Part shown: in pieces, positions 23,344 to 36,200 of the stretch
Layout: each line of letters starts with the position of its first letter
Position numbering within the stretch: position 1 is the first letter of the stretch
DNA from: Castanea sativa
Taxonomy: Eukaryota > Streptophyta > Magnoliopsida > Fagales > Fagaceae
Direction of reading: 5' to 3'
Length of the DNA stretch: 64,000 bases
NCBI RefSeq assembly: GCF_040712315.1
Contig: NC_134019.1
Coordinates: forward strand, 37,663,873 to 37,727,872
Program-made: the position numbers and the translations under genes
The notes under the pieces: model-generated
Seen by the model: only the letters and a program-made list of their open reading frames with translations
Database searches by the model: none
What the model was told of the DNA's origin: nothing

Positions 23344-25470
23344 TAAAACATGGTAGATAGATTATAATGTAAAGGAAACGAGATAAGACGAATTTATTGT
23401 ATTTTTATAGAATTTTTCTAAAAGAATAAATAAAAATGTGAGAATTATATAATTCATTGTTATAGTATTCACCTTTTATTATGTTTACACAAAATTGGAA
23501 CAAAATCGATGTAATATGTTTTCTCAAAATAGGAACAAAATCGATGTACAACTAACTATATGTTCTTCCCCTTTTTAAGAAAGAATACTAGAGTACTCAA
23601 TAGAAAATAAAATCGAACGATCATTCATATTAATTCCTTTATAGTTATTTCATTCCTTAATTTCCTTCCCACAAATAACGAAACTCCCATTTTATATGTA
23701 GCATCCCTAAAAAAATACAATTTGTAACACTTGGCCATAGGATCTAGTTAGTTTTGGCTTATTTATTTATTTATAGATATTTGTATGCTATGTGCCAATG
23801 TGACCTTTTTTTTTAATTAAATTAAAATAAAATAATATTAAATATATCTTAACTTACTCATTAACAATTTATTTTAAGGAGTTTGACATGGCCAATCTCT
23901 TATTAGTTTTCATCTAGATTTACCTTTTTTTTTTAATTTAAGAAACACATACGCCTATATATACGAGAAGGGGGATGAGATATCTAGATTTACCATTAAT
24001 ATCACTTTTTCATTTATCAATAATCACTCCGCACATCAACAGTTTGTAAAAATTTTTGTAATATTATTTATATCTCTAGTATTATTTTTTTAAGAATTGA
24101 TAGTTGAAAAATTTGTTTATCAAGACATTTTCAAAAAAAAATTATTTTCTCATAAATATATAGAAAGTAACACGTACGTTTTGAGGGAAAAAAATACAGC
24201 AGTATCAATTTTCCAAAAAAAAAAAATTCCTCAAACAAAAATTTCCAAATAATTTTTTGTCAGCGACCTTTTTTTTTTTTATAGAAAATTGTCAGTGGCT
24301 ACTTGGTCTATTTATTTTTTATGAGTAATAGTATTAGAGGGTAAAAAAACATTATCATGATAACTTTTACCCTTTTCAAGCTATTTTTATTTTTTGTTTA
24401 ATTTTGAAAATCAGAGTCAAAGTATCAAGAAATATAAATATGTCATTAATTGTAGGAACTTGGAAGAAGAAGTTCTCAAGTCTGAACTCCCAAAAATTAT
24501 TTCTCAATCACTATTAAAGTGGCATGCTTTTCTTATTTTTTAATAATTCATTTGTTACACTTACGGATCAAGGAATTTGAGCTTTGAAAGTTTCCAATGA
24601 ATGCATTAGAATGTATCAGTTTTTTTTTTTTTTTTTGAGGAGGTGAATGTATCAGTTAGTTGTAATACAAGATTCTTGGCAACTAGCATAGTATTAGCTC
24701 TAATATATTCCGGTTTGCTTGGACCATGGTTTTATTTTTGCATTAATATTCCATACTTATTTGTTCAATCAAGAATCAAAATATTATGCTTTATTGCACG
24801 AAGAGTCTCAGCATCTTTCCCCCCCCCCCCCCCCCTGTAACAGGTCGAAATGTTGACTTTTTCCTTGTGACTGGAGAGACTATTAAGGCCAAACAAACCT
24901 CCGATTTTTTTTTTTTTTAAAAAAAAATTCATATGAGAAGCACATGTTAATATATATTTTGGGGAAGAAATTTTGTAAAAATACAAGCTTGATTATTGGC
25001 AAAAAGAAAGGGGCAAAAGTTGCAAAGAGCTTTTCTTAGCACCCCACATAGGGCCAGTTTATTTTCTTTTTGATTCCAACAGTTGACCTCTTTCTTTTTC
25101 TGAATTATTTCTCACTCTTCCACCTTTTCTTTCCCTCATTATTATTATTTTCAATTTTTGTTTATATTTGACTCTTCTTACACAAGTACTACAGTTTAAC
25201 ATAGGATAAATGGGCTAAATGTTCTCATTAAAAAAAGGGCTTAATGTTAGTTTTGTCTCCTTGTAAACTGTTGAATATAATGCTATATTTCATCTAAGAA
25301 TAATTCTTTGGTATGATTTTTTTTTATAAAAAAAAAAAACTTTGGCAAGAGTATTTTTGGGGCTTGAATCGCTTGATAATGATATATGAAAGGTTGGTTA
25401 GTAACTTAAACAATAATTATACAAAACACTATATTGTGATAGGATATAATTTCTCAATATAAAATAGAGA
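23344..25470. other. AT-rich intergenic DNA
   Basis: No gene seen. Notable only for homopolymers (poly-T near 24621-24636, poly-C at 24820-24835, poly-A/T near 24906-24928). Confidence 0.5.
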
Positions 25471-25475
25471 AATGA

Positions 25476-25645
25476 TATATCCACAACATTTTCATAACAT
25501 TTTTACAACAAATCTTAAGTGGCAGGTTGTTACTGGTTATTATTGTTGGGGCAAAAAAGTAATCTTGGTGTTAGGTTCAAATTTGAACCAATAACAACTA
25601 ACCACATATGATTTGTTGTGAAAATATTATAAAAATGTTGTAGAT
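25476..25645. mobile_element. Palindromic MITE, copy A
   Basis: The left arm 'caacattttcataacatt' / 'acaacaaat' pairs with the right arm 'atttgttgtgaaaatatt' / 'aaaaatgttg'. The whole folds into a hairpin with a loop near 25560. A related copy is at 57115-57265. No coding capacity; the ends are approximate. Confidence 0.6.
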
Positions 25646-26215
25646 GTAGCACCCTCTATAAAATATAGCGATTATATCAAATTCTAAAAAAGAGGAATGG
25701 TAGCCTAGTTTTCTTTGAAAAATAGAATAGATAGATAGCTATAGGGCACATATTATACTAACTTTGTCATATGCATCGGTAACTCACAATCAAATTGGGT
25801 AATAACTTGACAATTTTCAAACATTTTTTTTAATCTTTTGTCATTAGATGGTGATAGGGTTACATATAAATTGTGATAGGGTTACGTATGTCAATGTCTA
25901 TATCAAATCCAATTAAAATTTGCACATAGTGCGATAACTTAGTCTTTTTATTATTATTTAATTTTTAATCATTTTGAACAAGCAGTAGTAACTTTGTCAT
26001 ATTTGTCGGCAACTCACAACAAATTGAATAGTAACTCCGAAATTTTCTTAAAATTTTTTTAGTATGAATTTTCTTGTTAAATTGTGACAAGATCACATAA
26101 GACAATGTTTATGCCAAATCCATTCACATAAGACAATGTCTATATCAAATCCATTGGTAGATTCGGTCATGTTATATAAAAATTCATTTTTAAGAAAAAT
26201 TAACAAATACCCTAA

Positions 26216-26816
26216 GGGTCCGTTTGGTTGTGGTAAAATAGAGAATATAGGAAATAGAGGAGAAAAAACTGATTTTATGAATGTTTGGTTGGAGAGAAGG
26301 AGACGAGGAAAATTGGTGAGATCCAAGTGTTTTCTCTCTTGACTCACCAAAATTATATCTCTCCAATTAGGGGGAAAAAAATAATGAAGGAAAGAGGAAT
26401 AGTTGTAGTCAATGATTGAACTATCCCCTCTCCTTTTACATGTTCGATGTGTTGTGCTGTTAGCCTTTCTCTCTCATCTTGGTTTCCTTCTTTTCTTTTC
26501 TCTTTTGTGGTTTAACTAGGAGTGAATTTTTATTTATTTTTACTTCTTTTTTCTAGGCATGATTTTTCTTTTTTTAATAAATTTGGATGTCTTTTTTATT
26601 TATTTTTTGTTATTTGCCATTTCTTGTTTTAAAATGACATTATTTTTAATAAGGACATATAAGTAAATTCATAAAAATTTGTTTTTTCTATCCTTTCACT
26701 TTTCCACTTCCAACAACCACAAAAGAAGGAAATTAAAATCTCTTCTATCTTCTCATTTTTCATCACTTCTCTATTTTCTATTCTCTCACTTTTCTATCTT
26801 CCCAACCAAATAGACC
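26216..26816. mobile_element. Tourist-like (PIF/Harbinger) MITE, TAA target duplication
   Basis: Ends GGGTCCGTTTGGTTG and CCAACCAAATAGACC are inverted repeats. TAA flanks it at 26213-26215 and 26817-26819. Sub-terminal 'ctattttc'/'gaaaatag'-like repeats continue inward. The short ORFs inside have no recognisable transposase. Confidence 0.8.
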
Positions 26817-26819
26817 TAA

Positions 26820-28783
26820 GGTTGTTGATTTAAAAAATATTTTTAAAAACTTTATAGAGAAAAATAAAAAAGCAATTACTATTTTTGACAATTTTTGACA
26901 TTTTCCATAAAAGTTATATATCAAAAGCCCGTTTGGCAAAAGATTTTTAATAATGTTATTTGTATTACCCTAAGTTTTACTGTACCTGAGTCTTATCATG
27001 AGGAAAAATTCACATAGCTGAATCTTAAGAGGAAAATTTAAAGAACAACTAAATACTGTACTCAAATTTTACTATTTTATAAATATATGTGAGTAAAAAA
27101 ATATGTAAAATTACGCGTAATAACACCCAGCGTGAAACTTTATAAAAATGCTTTATTAACAATGGTTATAAAAGACAAGGTAAACTGTACCCTTTCAAAT
27201 TTTTTTGCCCTTTAATTTTCTTCTTTTTGTTACTTTTTATTTTTATTTTTTTTATAACACTTCTTTTTGTTACTTTCAAGAGCTAGTCCTAGGGCCACAT
27301 ATGCTGTCGGTTGGTGTCACAACCCCAAAAGGCCAGAACATTAAAGATACCGTACAAGCAAGCAATCAACAAGAAAACAAAAACTGTTTTTTATTAAGCA
27401 AGGAAACAAAAACATAATAGGTCATCAGCCAGCATCTTCATAAAATGAAGCACGCCAAATTATGTGTACCAGCAAAGCAAATACTAGGTAACAAAGAGGG
27501 GCACAAGGATTTATATCACTAAACGATAATGTCATCTCCAAAGCTTTTAATTATCTTCTAGTTTTTGGATTCTTTTGCAAAAATAATATGTAGTCAAAGA
27601 TTCTTTAAAAAAAAATGTAGTCAAAAAGAATCTGCAAAGCATGCCCCAGCTGGTATAGCTAGGGAGAGAAAGGCCAGCTAGTTAAAGAACCAAAGTGTTC
27701 CTCCGAAAAAAAAAAAAAGTTAAAAGAACCAAAGTTGCCATTTTTTATTTTTATTTAAAGAATCAACTAAAGTTCCCCTCAAAGAAAGAAAAAAAAAGTT
27801 GCCATTTGGCAAAAAATGCAATAATTCCCAGATGGAATATAATATTGACTTTTGCAGAATGTTAATTAGAAAAGAAAAAAAAAAAAGAGAGAAAAATAAC
27901 AAGAAAGTTTCTTTCTTAGCTTGTTTTATGTTAAAATTCCTAGAACCCTATTAACACCCAGAATATAAAGTTGTCTTAAACAATAAGCACTTGCATGCAA
28001 ATAACAAAACAAACAAACAAATTGGTCCCAGAAATGATTACAATTGCTTGCCAATTTGGACAAACACATTCAATTGAGAGATACTCTCTGACTTTCTGGC
28101 TTTTTCCTGGTGAATTATTTGATTGAAGGCACTAAAATTCCTTCCCCCCCCCCCCCCTTTTTCTTTATTTCATTTTCACAAGACTTGAATCCAGACATTA
28201 TTTATACCAAATTAACTATCAATATGACATTATGAAAAGGAATGAAATAAATAAATTTAAATGCCAACTTGCATGATGAAAGTCAGACAATATACCAATT
28301 AAACATAGCTTCACCTTGTCTAAATTATTCTGAGAGAATTCTATGCAAAATTCAAACTGCCAACAAGGTCAGCACTTATCAATTATCCATAATTATGTGC
28401 AGTCAACACCAACATATTTAAATTATTGGATAAATCCAATAACTAACAACCTTACATACAAATTGCAAATAGATATTGAAATGCTGCCGATGAGAATTGT
28501 ATTAGAATATATTCTTCGACATAAATAAATCAGAATTCTATTTAATGAGCACAAAGAATTACACATTATATTCTAGTACATATATTTTTCTCTATTTCTT
28601 TTTCTTTTCCTCTTCTTTTTTTTTTTTTTTGAAAAAACAAAATGTAACGAGATCAAAAATGAGTCTGCACAAGAACAAGCAGATAATAGGCCAATCACAT
28701 TGCGATAAGCAATAAAAAACATTTTAACATTGCCTATCCTTTTCAATAAAGCCAAGAGATATTCTTCTATGACTAATAATCAA
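26820..28783. other. Intergenic DNA downstream of BDP1
   Basis: No gene recognised. It contains simple A/T runs, a poly-C run at 28144-28157 and a poly-T run at about 28616-28630. The 3' UTR of BDP1, read leftward from 28784, must occupy the right edge. Confidence 0.5.
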
Positions 28784-30176
28784 TTATATCCAGTCATCAG
28801 GGCCATCATCACTTGCATAAGACTTCACAGGACTATGAACTTCTGCAAAATCTACTTCCTGGTCTTTAATAACTACTTCCTCATCCTCCTCAGGTTTTGC
28901 TGCCTCCTGCAGATACATCAAAGGATATCATTATTGTACATAAGGGTGCCGACTGCCGAGTAGCATCAGGAGTTGCGGGCATGGCATAACCAAAGAACGA
29001 TAACATTTTGCTATAAAAGCATTAACCATGATCAGAACAAGCAAATAAGTATGATCATTTCATATTTAAACTTCAGATATCTAAACAGTGCACTAGCACC
29101 AGGTCATTCACAAAGAGCATCTGTATCTTAGCAGAAGATAGAAGAAAAGATTACCAAAATGCTTACATTAGTTTCAGTTTCCAATCCCTCCACCTCCTCC
29201 TCCCCTGTCAAGCCAACTGAGTCCTCTCTGTTAGAGTGCTGCTCAGCCTGAGAAGCTTGTTGTAGCCGCTCAATCACCAATTGGAAATGGGAATGATCTG
29301 CAAGAGAAAAATTATACTGTTATCACATGTTTCCAACCAACGAATTCAAGCTAATTTGCTTGGTGAAGCTTCTAATAAAAACCATAAATATCTCCCTCTT
29401 TGAGTTTAAAATGAAAATGGATAAGCTGAGTTCCCCACATGGTCATATATAAGACAGCATGAAATAACCAACTCCAATCATACTAAGACTATTACAAAGT
29501 CTACAATTATCTGTTAATAAAAATTAATGTATGTGAGTGCGTGTGTGTGTGTGTGCGCGCATGCGCACGCGCATGTGAGAGAGAGAGAGAGAGAGAATAA
29601 AAAGAAATGAAGGACTTCACCTTTAGAACGACTGGCCAAGGCTTCTGAAAGCCGAAATGGATATTGACGCTCTTCCTTCTTAAATTTCAACTTTACTTGA
29701 TGACGTGTTCGGCCGGGAAAAAGTTGTTGTATCATAGAAAAATCTGTCCCAAACTGACGTACAGCCTATAGCATATACTAAAACAGAGATTACTTAAACT
29801 GTTATATAACTATCAAAAGACTGGGGCTGGAATTTACTTAAGTTGTCCCAAACGGAGTTGATAAAATTACATACACCTTACTGTCCCATCCCTATGACTC
29901 TCTGACATTACTCAAGTTTTAAGCTTTTCAACTTGCATTTGTTTTTTTTTTTTAATAACAAAAAGCTCATCCTCAATACAACATTGAAAGTGTTTACATT
30001 GCAGTACATGGCTACATGCAGAAAATTCCATGTGCAGCTGCTTCTACTTGGTATAAAAATTATTTAAACTGCCAAATGAAAGGGCCAAACGATAGATCAA
30101 GAGAACCAAAAATCAATTTAACCTGTTAGACCCGCTTAAGAGAGTACTAAAAGAAAATAAGATGCGCTTAAATCAT

Positions 30177-30213
<37 letters not shown>

Positions 30214-33200
30214 GTTGGTCATGTTATATGACATAATGAGGTTTCTGGCAACCAGTTAATTCTAATGTAAGTGCAATTATAGGGTTGGTTTGGGACTTCA
30301 ACTAATAGTGAACACAAATATCAAAAGATATTCTTAAAAGCAGCATTTAGAGGACATGCGATTTTTACACCATAGCTGAAACTATTTAAGGTTTCTTGGT
30401 AAACAGAATGCTCCTCAATATTCTATGGCTAAAGAATCAGCCATAAAGTTTCTTCTATCTTTTCTGTTCCTTTTTTTCTTTGCCATGGGTGGCTCTTTAT
30501 TTTTCTTCATTGAGTCAAAATCTTTTGAATTTTCTGTTGGAGAAGGGGCTACTTTTTTCTTATTACGTATTTTTGAGAGAGGCAGAGATTCTTTACAATC
30601 AGTGTTCATGGGCAAAGAGAGTGCAAAGAGACTGTTATCTATGTTGGAAGATTTGATTTCCACGGAGGCTCCTGGACACCTTGCGCGATCTGTCAGAGAT
30701 GGAGAGACGGTTTTTATTCTACAATTAGGCTCCAATGCACATGGCTTTTTTCTTATGATTTCAGAACTTCTACATGGCCGTTGGAAAGGTTTCATAGTAG
30801 TACCGGAAGGAAAATTGGGCTGTGGTTGGAGAGGTTTTGGTAGTCACTTGAGGAAGGCGATAGCTCCGGGAACTCTTGCCATTAATCTGCCCCCTAAGCT
30901 TTTACCTGGGTCTGAATATAAAGCCTCCAAATCTTTTGTGGCAACGGTGGAGCAAGGCCGTCAAAGTGAACCCAAAACTCTCAGGCAGGCAGCAGCGGCG
31001 GAGTATGCTCTGACCCAAGATTCGCACGACGTTGTGAATCCAAAACGTTTAATGTTGGATTCTCGAAAGTCTAACTTTGCAAATCTGGGTTCTCAGACCC
31101 AGGATTCTCGCAGGAGGGCGAATGTCTTTTCAAATGGTACTGAAGGTGAAGGTGGGGTGAATTTGGAACTCTTTATTAAGTTGGATCGTGGGCCTAGTGG
31201 TAAGTGGGGGATCAGCTGGTCCAAAGTAACCGAGGAGGACCTTTCTATGGGCCAAGCATCTAACCCAAAGCCCTCTGTTTCTATTAAGCCCAAACATGTC
31301 CCTCCAGTTAACCAAGTGATGGAGGTGAAGTATGGTTGTGATTGGGGTGGTTGGTGTTCTAGCTCTTTCACTGGTCCATATGGAGTCAGTTTGTGGAAAA
31401 ATATTAGACGGGAGTGGCACTCTTTATCTCGTTTTATTATGTATGATATTGGAGATGGATCAAAAGTGCAGTTTTGGCTAGATCATTGGTGTGGAACTTC
31501 TTCTCTCGCAAACCGCTATCCTAAATTATATAGGATTTGCCGTAGAAAAGAGGCAACTGTGATGGATCTAATGGGGTACACCAATGGAGTCCTCCATTGG
31601 GAGTTTTAGTTTTATAGGGAGGTGCATAATCGTGAATTGGAAGCTTTCAGGAGCTTCATCAATTCCATTTATAGCACTCCCATAAGGGAGATCGGGGAGG
31701 ACAAGAGTTGTTGGCTGCCTTGTAAGAGTAAGGGGTTCACGGTTAGTGCTTATTACCATCTTCTAGTTGGCCATAGTGAGCAGTTTTTCCCTTGGAAAAG
31801 CATTTGGAAGCAGAAGATTCCCTCTATAGTGGCTTTCCTTGTTTGGACCGTAGCCTTGGGGAAATGTCTGACTATTGACAATTTAGGAAAAAGAAAGGTT
31901 TGCATTCTGGATTGGTGTTATATGTGCAAGTGCAATAGTGAAAGTGTTGACCATCTTTTCCTTCATTGCCCGGTTGCCTTGGAGTTGTAGGATATGGTTT
32001 TCGGTTTATTTGGAGTTTGTTGGGTTATGCCAAGGTCTGTTGTTGGGCTATTGGCTTGCTAGCAAGGTCGTTTTGGTCGCCATCGTAATGAAGATATATG
32101 GAAGGCCATTTCTCATTGTTTGTTGTGGTGTATTTGGAAGGAGAGAAATACTAGGTGTTTTGAAGACATCGAGAGTTCCATGCCTAATCTCAAGCTTCTA
32201 TTTTTCCGAACCTTACTTGACTGGTTCTCAGTGTGGAGAAACCATCCATTTTCTTCTATTTTGGATTTACTTGACTTTTGTAATGTTCATCTTTGATTTG
32301 TTCCCCCTTGTATACTCCTTATGGACTTGGGTGACTCTCTCTTTTTAATATCAATGAATCTTTATTACTTATCAAAGACTATTCCATGGCTAAACAAGAA
32401 ACAGTTCAATGGAAAGTGGTAACAAGAAAATTAATGTGACGTTATATACCTCATAGAACAATTCTGTGTCTTGTTTTGACCATCTTGTTCTGGGTGTTTT
32501 GTCCATGTATGATTGGTAATTAATCAGACGGTCACTTATTGGAACCTCGTAACCTGGTTCGTCATCATCAGAACCTCTGCCTTGTTCTGAAGCAAAGGCC
32601 TCCTCTCCATTATAAGGGTCTTCCTCATGAAATGAATTAGAAGAACTGCACAGAAAAGAATTGTGACAAAATAAATCAATTGAGAGCGACTCCAGGAATA
32701 GTAAAACATAATTATTACCAAATGCCACATTCAACTTTCAATGCCAACAAACATAATTTCTAATACAATGACTTTTTTTTTGGTCAAAATAGATACTGTT
32801 AAGTCTAGCCCATGAGGAAAATATTTTGGACCTGGTTTTGACTTAATTACTTATTTGAGTTTTCTTGGCGTGGAGGAAAAATTTATTCTTTGTACAGGAA
32901 TAATATTATGTTTCTCGTCCACCAAGGAATATGTAAAGCCTTATATAGATAGCATTGGAAAGGTTTGGTGCTGAGGGGTGTGGGGGGTGGAGAGAGTTAG
33001 AAGACAAAGCTTTGTTTATTTTGTCTTGCTTGTTAGTGTGAAAGCACCTTTGAGTGTATTAGGGATTTAGGTCAGTTAATGTTTGTAAGAGTTTGAGAGT
33101 GCGGTGTAATCTTCATCGTTGATAGTGGACTTTTTAGATGGCAGTGACTGTGGATTTAGGCATAGAGTTTACCAAACCAAGTTAACTTTTGTGTCTTGTG

Positions 33201-36200
33201 TTGCTTTCCTTTTATCGTTTTGTTTATTTTTCACAAATAAAATTGGCATTAAAGCTTCCACTGTCACAACAGAAAAAGGCACATGACTACATCAAAAACT
33301 AGCCTCATTGCACCTGACCCCCACCATCCTGCCCCTAAAATGCAATTCTATGTTAAATTCAACAAATTCTTTTATATGATAATTGTAGCTTCATGTGGCT
33401 TTAAAAAAAAAAAATTAACAATTGAGTTTTCAATCTCCAAGAATTTGAGAAAGCTTAAGACAGAATGACAGAATGTACATAAGATAAAAAAGACAAAACA
33501 CTTATACAAGTCCTTTAATGGTAGATAGACGGAAGGATGAAATCAATTCCTTTTAAATTTTCACAGGAAAAAGAAAAACTACAAATTTTAGATTTGGAAA
33601 CAATATCAAATTTGAACCAAACTTAGGGACAAAAAGTACATTTCAGCCTACAGACATTATGTCATCTGATACTTGCAAAACTTTGCAATTTGACTACAAA
33701 TTGCAGTGCAAACAACCATTGCAGGCAACTTAAAGAAAATAGGTAGCTATCAACCTAAAGACCTCTTTTTTTTTTTGATGAGTAACAAAACAATTTTATT
33801 AAAAAGAAAACATACCAAGTACACCAGGGGTGTACTCAGGGAAGCTATCAACCTAAAGACTTAAACCAAAAATAAATCCTATTTTAAAAAATTCAGGTAC
33901 CTTAAATTTGTCAAGGGTGTTTTTAATGCTGCTGCCTCTTTGCTCTGCATCAGTGGGCAGGTGGGGAACGGCAAAAGAAAATTAGCAATTTTGAATCTAG
34001 CATAGAAGCATAGACAGTAAATAGAGAAAAGGAAATGTTACAAATGAAAAAAAAAAAAAAAGTATATTCCAAACAACATTGCCGCAAGAATTAGAGTTCT
34101 AAGTACCGCTAATCGCTCTTTATGCTCTGCAAGCAGAATAAGATCCTTTATAGGCAACCTTTGAGGGTCAATCTCATCCTCCGGGGTTTCAAGCAAAGCT
34201 TTGTCCACTAAGAAAGAAAAATAGAATAATTCAATAGTTCTGTTAATATATCCTACCTTGATCATGAAAATAAGTACATGCAAAAGCATTTTGTCTCACA
34301 ATCTAAGAGGCTCAGGAATTTCATTTACCACATCTTCTGTTTCGACGAGTGGAATGAGAAAATTTTTTGGGAGGTTTCTCAGTTGACTGATCTGCTGCTT
34401 CATTGGCCTTCTTACGCTTTCGTACAGGTTTTCCATTTTCAGCCTCAGGTTTCTTTGACTTTCTTGGAGCTCTTTTCTTCTGGGATTTACTTTCCACTTT
34501 ATATTCGTCATTGTTGTCTTCATCTTCATCTTCATCTATGCTAGAATTACTGGGAGGTTCAGCAGAAAAATCATCATTAGCCCCATCATCCTGCTCATCA
34601 ATAAGTTGAAAAGCTACTCGCTTTCTCAGCTTCCTTGATGATTTGCCACCATCGTTCTCTTCACCAGCTGTAGCAGATTGTTTCTGTTTCTGAGGAAGAT
34701 TTGATGCTGTAGAAGCTTCCCCCTTTCCAATCTTAGCATTCTAGAACAGAAACAGGCTAAGAACAAATTAACATGATTGAGCAAAAGATTTTATCATCTG
34801 TCAAAGAATAATTCATGGCAAACTGTTATAATGGAAATTACCACTTCTACAGGAATTTCAGGAACATCCTCAGAATGCAGAATATCCCCCAAAATGGGGC
34901 CATCTGAGTGAGAAGTTTCTGCAAGGTTTCTCAATTCTGCATTCATCATAATGACAGAGGCTGGATCTGAGGGAATAAATTCACCGAACCTCATGGAGTC
35001 ATCCTGTTCACAGTCAGCTGGGAAGGCAGGAACTGAAGCCATGTACCCAGTTTCAGAAGTAACCAACTGAGGACCTTGCAAATGCAAAACAGACTCAGCT
35101 TGTGGGTGAGAGATGGCAATGCTATGTTTTTCTTTTCCTGTTTTCATCTTGGGCTTGGGTCGAAACTTGCCAGTTTGCCGTCCTAAAAATGAAATGAACA
35201 AATAGCTTAGAATACAAAATAGAGTAAGAACGAATAAAGCATGCAACTGATTTTATACATACCAGATGCAATGTTGGCCTCAGACATAAAATCTAGGCTT
35301 TCCATGCCAGAAAAGGTTCCAGCTTCCTGAAACTAATCACAATTTGACTAATTTATTACAATATTAAAAAATAAATTTAACAAAATAAAACAAACTCGGT
35401 ACATCTTGCAAAGTTACAAATCTTCACCTCTGTATCCAACCTTCCATTTTCAATCTGAAAATCTCCATACTGATTAGAAAAAGCATCTTCCCCGCAGGTT
35501 ACTGGATCTGGGGCCATATGAGGATCAGAGCAAGTATGAGGCTCTGCAGAATCACAAACCCTGAGTGCTGAAGAGTCAATAGAACTACAAGCAGGGATAC
35601 CAAAATTTTCCTCCATGTCCTTATTATTGGAAGCAAGAAGAGTAGATGTTTCTGCATGAAAAAGAGAACCTTCCCCTTCATTATCACCAAAAGGCTCTAA
35701 TTCAAACCCCATGCAATCTACCTATAGCCAAAATTATTATTTTTTATTAGTGAAACTTAGAATCATATATAAGCAATATGCAGAAACCAGATTTGGGAAA
35801 TTCAAGTCTCTACCTCTGATGACAACATTCCGATGCTAGAATGCCAAACACTGTTGCTATCACACATTGCAACATCTGACTGCAGCGCATCTCTACTGCC
35901 AGCTTCCTCTCCCATCACAAGTTGGGATGAAGACTTGATTGATTCCGAGCTTCTCTTGTCAGGAAATGAACATTCATTGTCTTTTGATGGCTCCCTAGTG
36001 CCCACAATCTCTAAGGTAACCGCAGATAGACCATCCTCATTTGTCAATTTATTTTCTGCAACAGGCTGAGCATATTGTTCTGTTTCTAAGCTTGTGGAAC
36101 TTAGCGTAACAGGTTTCTCCTCCGTAGCAGTTGAAGGAGCTGATGGAAGTGAAGTAGAGGTTTCATTTCTGGGGTGGATTTTAGCCTTGGGTTTAAACTT

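Noticed and set aside
28343..28963. Short + strand ORFs near the BDP1 end
   Set aside because: They overlap the last BDP1 exon and its 3' flank and read as shadows.
30415..30795. 126-codon ORF on the - strand
   Set aside because: It is the antisense shadow of the LINE ORF1-like region; no domain is recognisable.
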